DNA from: Collybia mongolica
Taxonomy: Eukaryota > Basidiomycota > Agaricomycetes > Agaricales > Clitocybaceae
Length of the DNA: 64,000 nt
Assembly (NCBI GenBank): GCA_013420905.1
Contig: JAAXNY010000009.1
Coordinates: 3,286,001-3,350,000 of the forward strand
Direction: 5' to 3'
Shown: piece after piece, positions 56,753 through 64,000 of the stretch
How the letters are laid out: each line of letters starts with the position of its first letter
Position numbering within the stretch: position 1 is the first letter of the stretch
Translations under genes and position numbers: made by a program
Notes under the pieces: generated by a model
Told to the model about the DNA's origin: nothing
What the model saw: the letters and a program-made list of their open reading frames with translations, nothing else
Databases searched by the model: none

Positions 56753-57258
56753 TGTAAGGGGAACTCCATTTCCGCCTTACTTCGCCGATCTAGCCTTACT
56801 TCGCCAAATCTCACTCCGCCGACTTCTACTTCGCCGATTTGCGACTCAGTCATCCCGCCGACTTACGATACAATTTCTCTGCTTACTTCGCGCTCACTCA
56901 ATTACATTCACTACATCGCACGTTCATTACCTACGCCCACACGCACCCCCACTCTCTACTTCGCACGCAGTTCGCTGCCGGACTTCGCACTTGTTCGGAC
57001 TATCAAGGGCACGGTCACATGACCTTCGCTAGCCCAACGCGTGTCGTCGTACCGCACCGGGAACGTGTATTTAATGTAGTACTAGGTATATAGCACACCC
57101 CCCCTGATGGAGGCTCCTCAGAGAATTCTCTTAGGATCCCCTCCACCAGGTGAGTAGTACATATGTCGTACAAGTGAATACATCAACTTAGGATCCCCTC
57201 CACCAGCGTCGGCCCGCTCTACTAAGTTCGCGCGCACTCCGCCGGAGTTGCCCTTACA
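56753..57258 (+). repeat. G3 3' LTR
   Basis: 506 bp, followed by the duplicated GCAAC. Confidence 0.95.
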
Positions 57259-58780
57259 GCAACGCAGTTTGCGCGCTCTGTTGTCCTAACATTTGTTGCG
57301 CTTGAAATTGTGCCATTTGTGCCATTATGGCTTTCAAGGTTCCAATGTCGTTACTATTGTCTACTGCATTATGTGACTGCATAACGGACAATACTCCTGG
57401 AGCAGGTCCTTCCATGACATCTCCGTAATAAAGGGCCACTACCTTCTTTGAATGGAAGTGTTCCACTTTATCTTTCAATGATACCGTTTCTGGTTCTCTT
57501 GGGATATATGATCCGTCTGGTAAGCATACTCCTCCATTTGTGTTGGTTTTTATTTTCCCTTCCTCAAAATGTTTCTGTTTCTCGGGACAGGCCATTATGA
57601 AGTGTCCGGGTGTAAAACAGTAGTGACATTTATACGCATTCAGTCTTTGCGGTTGTCCTTCTTTAGGCTTTCCGTACTGATTCTGATACTGATGCTGCTG
57701 GGGTGCGCTATTCGCGGCATGGTTCTGAACAGTTGCTTGTTGAAGCGCTTTCATTACATCCTCGAATCCACTCCTCGTATTCTTCTCATTTACTTGGAGA
57801 CGGTCTAACAAATTAACTATTTGTTGTTTTATTTCATCCATCTCTACTTTGATTTTGGGCGCTGCTGTTGCTGTTACAGACGTTATAAACGATCTATTCG
57901 TGTCTGGAATATTCATGTTGGCTACACCTTCAGAAATGCTGATTGCAGTTGCTATAACTTCCTCCAGATCGTACTGATCCCCTTTTTGTCACGCGAGCGC
58001 GGCGGCTTCAGCAATAGTATTAGGATCTGCTCGGTTGTTTGTAGCAACGGCTTGTCCTGCCTGTGTAGCATTAGACTGATTATTCCCTAGCAGGGTTAGC
58101 CTTCCTTGTACTTGGGATCTGAAGACTTCGTCTAGACATCCCAAGAACTTGGTAACTAATTCTCGGTTAGAGATAATAGGTGGCCTAACTCCCAAGAGTT
58201 TAATAGATTCTGCTTTGAATTCATGCTTCAGCTTTTTCAGTGCGGCCTCATCGGTTACTCCAATATGTGGGTTGGCACAACACACTGCTTCTAACTTGGC
58301 TACTGATCCTTCTACTTGATTGAGTGCTTCCGGATAACTAGAGATCAACTCTGTCTTGAAATCCGTCCAAGTGCCTGTCTTATAGTGGTCTAATGCCCTC
58401 CACTCATTCTCTGATTGTAGGTCTGCGTATTTTCCTAACATTAACTTCTTTTCTTCATCATTTGTAATGTTACACTCCTTCCATAGGACCTCCATTTGCT
58501 CCAGAAACCGGATTAAACCCGTGGGCTCTTTTCCTTTGAATACTGGTGCATCACGGACGCCTGGTTGGGGCATGTATTTACGAGGGGGTTCAGTCATGAT
58601 TACTGAACGGTTCTGAGTAGCTAACGAGTTCGGGTTTGCTACTGGGTTTACTACGGACGATCTTCCGCGCGCTACTGGTCTACTAGTAGTCGATATGTTT
58701 CCTAAGGGCTCTGGAGTTCTAAATACTTGCCTTGGTCCTGAAGATCCAAAGGCTGGTTGTGAAGATCCTCGTGTGCGCAC
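57259..58780 (-). pseudogene. G2 gag, 5' part
   Basis: A minus-strand frame, open from about 58945 without an early ATG (first Met near 58597). It encodes a gag core (about 58590-58050) and, after a TGA at about 57989 in place of Arg, a zinc knuckle CHYCFTPGHFIMAC (about 57630-57590). It is interrupted at 57258 by G3 and continues at 50961. The single TGA is again a CGA-to-TGA change. Confidence 0.85.
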
Positions 58781-59031
58781 TCGCCTAGGAGGTGGTAACG
58801 ACTCTGTTACTCCAGCATTTTGCGAATTTTTAGTCTGCCACGTTTTTGTAGCTACTTGTCTTGCAAGTGGCTGATTAGTTAGTCTGTTTGACGAGCTGGC
58901 TTGTGGGCGTGGCTCTTGAGACAGATTGACTAAACTTTCTCTGCTCTACTTCAATTTGTAGACAACGTTACTCGTCTTGGTATAATATTTTTCAAAGAAA
59001 GATGCTCTCTTTAGACTATTCAAAACTCTGA

Positions 59032-59052
59032 ACCCTTGCGGTGGGCTCCAGA
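59032..59052 (-). promoter_or_regulatory. G2 tRNA-type primer-binding site
   Basis: Reading on the minus strand, two bases after the 5' LTR the sequence is TGGAGCCCACCGCAAGGG, which starts with TGG and is complementary to a CCA-ended tRNA 3' end. The tRNA identity was not assigned. This contrasts with G1 and G3. Confidence 0.45.
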
Positions 59053-60269
59053 TGAAAGGGGGCTCCTGGGCTATAAGTGTGCTGATGCTATGAAATGTAA
59101 TCCCTTACACACACACACCAAACCTAACAATCAACACACGAACAGTAGGAATCGCCTGTTTTGAGTTCGGGTTCAAGTGCTTAGAAGCACTAAGCTTTGA
59201 ATAGTACTAGCCAAAGCCCTTTCCAATGGTCTCTCAATGGGTTTGTTTTAGACAAAAGCTTCAACACAGGTTTAAAAACCTGCTAGGTATATTTATAATA
59301 TCTCTCGATCCAATAGACTGAGTACCAAGTGTACGTTCAATTATTAATGATCCCAAGTGGATCTATAAGTCCAAGCAACTTATCAAACAATACAGTGCCA
59401 AGTGCACTAAGGCCAAGTGCCTAGTAATTCCAACGGACAATACGGTACTAAGTTCCAAGTGAACTAAGTTTCTTTAATTCTGTGGTTCTTCAATCAATTC
59501 CAATCAAGACACGTTGAAGCAATCTGATCCTTAATTCGGGCATGCAATAGTGTTTTAACAAATGTGATTTGTATACTCTATAGTAGCGCGAAGTGGGGGC
59601 AAGATTCCTTACCTTAGCACTACTCATCTACAGTCTATTTATAGTGTACAAACTAAATACCATACGGAATTGTAAATTTTACACAGAACCGCGCTCCCGC
59701 ACGCCAAGGATCTGTACTCAATGCTGATGTGTCCTCTACAACTTGGCGCGCGCACCATGCGTGCCAATTATGCCGTTTACTGGTTACTTATCAAATATTG
59801 AAAGAGCTGGCTAAACTCTTATCAAGTCACGACTGCGCGCTTTGTTATTTAAAAACAGTGCGGCACTGTCATTTACTCCTCCTGATTGTCCTGGTTGCTA
59901 TTCACGGGGTCCCGTTGCTTCCGGTAGTTAACACCAAGTACCCCTGACTAGGATTGGGTTGTGCAAGTCCCGAATTTACAATTACTTCTCCTATTAATGA
60001 TGATCCCCGGACTAATGATATCATACTACAACGGTTACTTATGAACTAAGACACCGAGGTTGTAACCGGGCATGGTGAATAGGACTAATAATAGACCGTA
60101 CTCATAGTCCTCTGTACTGATAGTGTATTATCCATTAGACTAGTTCACTCTGATTAGCCGTCTTGGAGCTCGACTCTAATCCTTTATTACCGTTTACTTG
60201 GTTATTAGAAATGATACTAATAGCCTTACTTGTTGACTTTATAAGTGCAAACAATTTCGGGCCCTATCA
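59053..60269 (-). repeat. G2 5' LTR
   Basis: 1217 bp copy of 39704-40920. At one site this LTR has TG and the other CA, both explained by an ancestral CG. Confidence 0.95.
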
Positions 60270-60311
60270 CTGCGTGTCTGCACGGGTTATGTGGCTTAGT
60301 GTAAAGACCTC

Positions 60312-62053
60312 TTTGGAAGCACTATGTAAAGCTAAACTGTACTGTAACCCAAAAAAGACACATTTGTACTGCACGGAAATAGCCTTCTTGGGACACCACA
60401 TTTCTGAGAGAGGCATTGAAGCAGATACCTGTAAGGTTGGTAAGATTTTGACTTGGCCTTGGCCAAAATTGTCCATGGAGGTGCAGCGATTCCTGGGGCT
60501 GGTTTGCTACCTGGCAGATTTCCTCCCTAAATTGGCAGACCACATGGCAGTACTGACTGCCTTGATGACAGATGCAGCTGATAAAGAATTCCCAGTGTGG
60601 AGTGCAGAACATCAAGCTGCCTTCAAGGCAATCAAGGAGATTGTTGTGAGCCGTGAATGTTTGATGACAATTGACCATAACAACCCACTTGGACAAATAT
60701 TTGTCATGACCAATGCAAGCGACTTGCACTCAGGTGCCATCCTGTCCTTCGGCCAGGACTGGAAATTGGTGCATCTGGTTGCATATGACAGCATGACCTT
60801 CAAAGGGCCAGAATGTAACTACGCTGTGCATGAAAAGGAAATGCTGGCAATTATCCAGGCACTACAGAAATGGAGGGCTGACTTACTTGGTTCTGCCTTT
60901 ACTATTTTCACTGATCACTGGACATTGGAGAACTTTGACAATCAACAAGATCTGTCTCACCATCAGGCAAGGTGGATGGAGTTCATGTCACAGTTTGAGT
61001 GCAAAATCATGTACATCAAGGGTGATGACAACTGTGTGGCGGATGCACTGTCAAGATTACCAATTGAAATGACTGAGGAAGAGCAGATTGCAAGAGACAA
61101 AGTGAGAGATCCCTATGATTTTTGTGCTGATGAAGGGGCCTTCTCTGTGGTGACCGTACTGCTGCAGACAGGTGAAGAGAGTCCATGGAAGGCAGCGAAT
61201 GCTAAAATTGACAGGAGTTAAGATAAAGATGTCAACAGCTTATCATCCACAAACCAATGGTGCAAGCAAACACACCAACAAGACAGTAAACCAGGCCTTG
61301 CGGTATCACGTCGCACAAAACCAAAAGGGCTGGGCTCAGGCCTTGCCAAGGGTGCGCTTTGCAATAATGAACACTGTGAACAAGTCCTCAGGGTCCTCAC
61401 CTTTTCAAGTGCACATGGGCCGCAGCCCTCAACTGATACCACAGTTGATCATGCCAGTTCAGATAGATACTACTGAAGAGATGCGGGCTTGTGAGCTCAT
61501 CAGGCGTTTGGAAAACAATGTTTGAGAGGCTCAAGACAACCTTCTCAAGGCAAAGGTTTCTCAAGCAGTGGCTTCAAATGAAAGAAGGCATGAAAATTTC
61601 GACATCAAGATTGGAAGCCATGTCATGCTTTGTGCAAAAAATCAACACAATGAGTATATTTCTAAAAGTGATAATTGTCTTGCTAAATTCATGCCTAGAT
61701 TTGATGGACTGTTCTGTGTACTCAGCATCAATGATGAGGGGTCCACTGTGACTCTTGACTTACCAGCTTCTTCAAACATTTTTCCTACATTCACCATGTC
61801 CAAATTGAAACCTTACAACAAGAATGACACCGCACTATTCCCTTCACACAAATTCAGCAAACCAGGGCCAATAGTAATGGCAGAAGGCAAACAGGACTAT
61901 TTCATGGAGAAGATTATGGACAAACAATGCAGAGGTCGGGGAGTACAGTACCTTGTTCACTGGATTGGATACAGTCCGGAAGAAGACTTATGGTTACCTG
62001 GTTTGGCACTCAAGGACAACACAGCGCTTGATAGCTGGCTGGCTGGGAATTGA
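60312..62053 (+). pseudogene. old gypsy RT-RNase H-integrase fragment, right part
   Basis: Joins 38405 at EALCKAKLYCNP. It contains the RT thumb/connection (FLGHHISERGIEAD), RNase H (MTNASDLHSGAILSF, FTDHWTLENFD) up to about 61190, then skips the integrase N-terminus. From about 61210 it reads [23 protein letters not shown] of the integrase core, with shifted frames at about 61525. The end is a chromodomain-like VQYLVHWIGYSPEEDLWLP (about 61947-62002). An internal deletion near 61200 removed the first integrase Asp residues. Confidence 0.88.
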
Positions 62054-62362
62054 GAGGCTAAGGCTGTATGTTCAGTTCATCCTTCTTCATGTCCCTGCCG
62101 CTGGTAGCTTTTCCCACTGGGTTTTTAATGCACCCATGCTGAGCAGTTTTACTTACTTCTCTCCATCTTTGGGTTGGGCTGATTTTTTCTGGGAGGGGAG
62201 GGATGTAAGCCTGGCTTACTAATCTTTGCCTGTATTTGATGACCTGTCAATGAAACCTCACATATACTAACATCATCGAGACATCACGATCCTATTCTCT
62301 GATTCTTCCCCCCCCATCTTCCTTGCATACACATATGCCTTATCCCCTTTGCTCATTGAATA
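62054..62362. other. 3' flank of the old gypsy fragment
   Basis: AT-rich sequence without a gene, possibly the element's 3' untranslated part. No LTR is recognised before the Tc1 copy. Confidence 0.5.
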
Positions 62363-62364
62363 TA

Positions 62365-63972
62365 CAGTGGCTCAAAAAACTGCCCCAATGTTTGTACATT
62401 TTTGAAAGATCAATATGGTATGAAGTGCTGACATAAGCAGGGGACCTGGGGTAATTATGTAAGATACTATGACATCGTGGCTTTCCAATGGACCCTGGAT
62501 CATGTGATTTGGATCAAAACCCATTAAGCTATAGGCCAAACAAAATGATTACTCATTGGGGCAGTTTTTTGACCCTCTATTAATTTTCTATCTAATACTT
62601 TGTATGACCACCTTTTGCCTTTATAACTGCTTGTATCCGCCTGGGCATACTTTCTATCAGGTTTTGGCATACCTCTGGTGGAATTTCACCCCACTCTTCA
62701 GCCAATCTATCCCACAACTCATGTACTCCTTTGGGTGGTGTCGGATATTCTTTAAGACGGCGCTTGAGATGTTCCCAAAGGTGTTCTATTGGATTCATGT
62801 CAGGGGATTGGGCAGGCCAGCCAAGGACTTGAATGTTGTTGTCTTCAAACCACTGTGTGGCCAGTCCAGATGTGTGTTTGGGGTCGTTATCTTGCTGAAA
62901 GTAGCGCTCGCCATCCACCATTTCCAACTTCTCAAAACTTTCCTGAACTCCACTCTCCAAAATTTCACAGTATTGAACCTTGTCCATGTTCCCCTGCACC
63001 TCTATGAGCTTTCCCACTCCATTCCACCCCATACAACCCCATACCATGAGGTTTCCTCCTCCTCCATGTTTGACAGTAGGTGATGTTGTTCTATCAGATG
63101 GTGGTTCTCCCCTTTGTTTCCAGACATAAACCTTTCCATCTGACCCAATCCTATTGATTTTGGTCTCATCTGTCCATAGAACCCTTTTCCAGTCCTCCAC
63201 AGTCCAGCTTTCATGATATTTTGCAAACTGGAGACGCCGGATGCGATGGGCTCGTTTGAGAAGAGGAGCTTTCCTCTTTGTAGCAGCATAAAATTGATTT
63301 TCCTTGGGTGCATTTCTGACTGTCTGGGGTGTGACAGGATTGGGGATGATGCCATTGATGAATTGGGTAGCCTGAACTGCATTATCAAGCTTCCCTGACT
63401 TGATTTGACGAATAATTGACTGTTTGTCACGAACAGACAGCTTGGAGGGGCGGCCACCAAGGTTGTTTTCTTTGTTTCCATCCACATCTTTGCTGATCCT
63501 ACTGATGGTACCCTTCCCTAGACCAGTTTTCTCCTTGATTTGACGCTGAGAATAGCCCTCATTGAGGAGAGAAACAACAGTATTGTGCTGAGCAGTAGAA
63601 ATGGCTTTCATGATGGTGGTAAGAGGTCAAGAAGATGATTGAACCAATTCCAACATGTCAAATTGATACAAATAAAGTCACATGACATTGTTTATTCTTC
63701 CCACAGTCCATAATGTTCTTGCATTGGATCATAAATGCCAGAATAATGGAAAATAAGATAAGGGTCAAAAAACTGCCCCAATGAGTAGCCATTTTGTTTG
63801 GCTTATAGCTTAATGGATATTGATCCAAATCACATGATCCAGGGTCCATTGGAAAGCCACGATGTCATAGTATCTTACATAATTACCCCAGGTCCCCTGC
63901 TTATGTCAGCACTTCATACCATATTGATCTTTCAAAAATGTACAAACATTGGGGCAGTTTTTTGAGCCACTG
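62365..63972 (-). mobile_element. Tc1/mariner transposon, copy 2
   Basis: 1608 bp, same ends and length as the copy at 30113-31720, flanked by TA at 62363-62364 and 63973-63974. No difference from copy 1 was noticed by eye. Confidence 0.96.
62592..63611 (-). CDS. Tc1/mariner transposase, copy 2, intact
   Basis: 339 residues, identical in amino-acid sequence to the copy at 30340-31359, with all three catalytic acidic residues. The neighbouring plus-strand frames are shadows. Absence of CpG decay, unlike most surrounding repeats, suggests a recent insertion. Confidence 0.97.
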   Translation of the reverse strand: MKAISTAQHNTVVSLLNEGYSQRQIKEKTGLGKGTISRISKDVDGNKENNLGGRPSKLSVRDKQSIIRQIKSGKLDNAVQATQFINGIIPNPVTPQTVRNAPKENQFYAATKRKAPLLKRAHRIRRLQFAKYHESWTVEDWKRVLWTDETKINRIGSDGKVYVWKQRGEPPSDRTTSPTVKHGGGGNLMVWGCMGWNGVGKLIEVQGNMDKVQYCEILESGVQESFEKLEMVDGERYFQQDNDPKHTSGLATQWFEDNNIQVLGWPAQSPDMNPIEHLWEHLKRRLKEYPTPPKGVHELWDRLAEEWGEIPPEVCQNLIESMPRRIQAVIKAKGGHTKY

Positions 63973-64000
63973 TACTCTGGTCCAAATTCTGTTACATTCC

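Larger units (their letters stand above)
50962..57258 (+). mobile_element. chromovirus G3, complete, nested in G2 gag
   Basis: 6297 bp. Two 506-bp LTRs, TGTAAG...CTTACA, are flanked by a perfect 5-bp duplication GCAAC (50957-50961, 57259-57263). The gag and pol frames are both open, and a purine tract GAAGGGGGG precedes the 3' LTR. About eight LTR differences were seen, seven CpG transitions and one transversion. Its orientation is opposite to its host G2. Confidence 0.96.
39704..60269 (-). mobile_element. LTR retrotransposon G2 with two antisense genes
   Basis: Two 1217-bp LTRs, TGAAAG...CTATCA. Transcription of gag-pol is on the minus strand, so the right LTR (59053-60269) is the 5' LTR. 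Flanks are CCGC on the left and CTGC on the right, compatible with a 4-bp duplication changed by one CpG transition. The order on the minus strand is gag (interrupted by G3), protease, RT-RNase H-integrase. Between pol and the 3' LTR lie two spliced plus-strand genes. Without G3 the element would be about 14.3 kb, long for a fungal gypsy element. Confidence 0.9.
38406..60311 (+). mobile_element. element H, copy 2, split by G2
   Basis: A DNA element of about 1.3 kb without its insert (38406-39703 and 60270-60311). It is flanked by the 9-bp duplication TTTGGAAGC (38397-38405, 60312-60320) within the old RT gene. Inner ends TGTACTTTACACT and AGTGTAAAGACCTC are inverted. An 8-9 bp duplication is typical of hAT or MULE groups. 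It includes a GTCC-ACACGGACTCT-type short tandem repeat (38430-38580) and GTT/TGC trinucleotide runs (38850-39010). No transposase. Confidence 0.75.

Overview
The window looks like a transposon-dense stretch of a filamentous basidiomycete (Agaricomycete) nuclear genome. The clues are short 50-85 nt GT-AG introns, chromodomain Ty3/gypsy elements, hAT and Tc1/mariner DNA transposons, a non-LTR fragment, and strong C-to-T decay at CpG in the repeats. The genus cannot be fixed from sequence alone. No tRNA, rRNA, CRISPR array or bacterial-type operon was seen.

Region 1 (1-5.5 kb) holds the only clear host-type gene: a spliced P-loop GTPase (737-5509). After seven ordinary exons, the gene runs into about 2.8 kb where one 50-75 nt GT-AG intron follows another, separated in almost every case by exactly three nucleotides. 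There are 39 three-nucleotide micro-exons plus one of four. Read as single codons they spell a charged, helix-like segment that joins the ordinary C-terminal exons in phase. The central 1.4 kb has nearly identical 72-73 nt introns but different codons. This is the most unusual object in the window.

Region 2 (about 7-38 kb) is a large foldback-like structure with inverted arms (6975-15725 against 33651-38188, with a second inverted pair at 21.8-24.1 and 25.8-28.8 kb). It is interrupted by a 6.5-kb hAT transposon (7256-13746), a full-length gypsy element G1 (14873-21803, with many CGA-to-TGA and similar stops but an intact third ORF), an intact Tc1/mariner (30113-31720), a solo LTR carrying a truncated LINE, another non-LTR-like insertion, and small TIR elements. 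Empty sites in the opposite arm confirm several of these insertions.

Region 3 (38.2-62 kb) is a four-level nest. An old gypsy fragment (38.2 kb and 60.3-62.05 kb) was split by a DNA element H with a 9-bp duplication. H was split by a 20.6-kb LTR retrotransposon G2 (39704-60269). The G2 gag was split by an intact chromovirus G3 (50962-57258, 5-bp duplication GCAAC). G2 carries its gag-pol on the minus strand and, between pol and its 3' LTR, two intact multi-intron genes on the opposite strand (41371-43332 and 44027-45410). One has a Zn2Cys6-like cysteine cluster. This arrangement lets spliced genes survive retrotransposition.

Region 4 (62.4-64 kb) is a second Tc1/mariner copy whose transposase is identical to the first, which suggests recent activity. 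G1 and G3 both have a primer-binding site complementary to the predicted 5' end of their own RNA, which suggests Tf1-like self-priming; G2 instead has a tRNA-type site.
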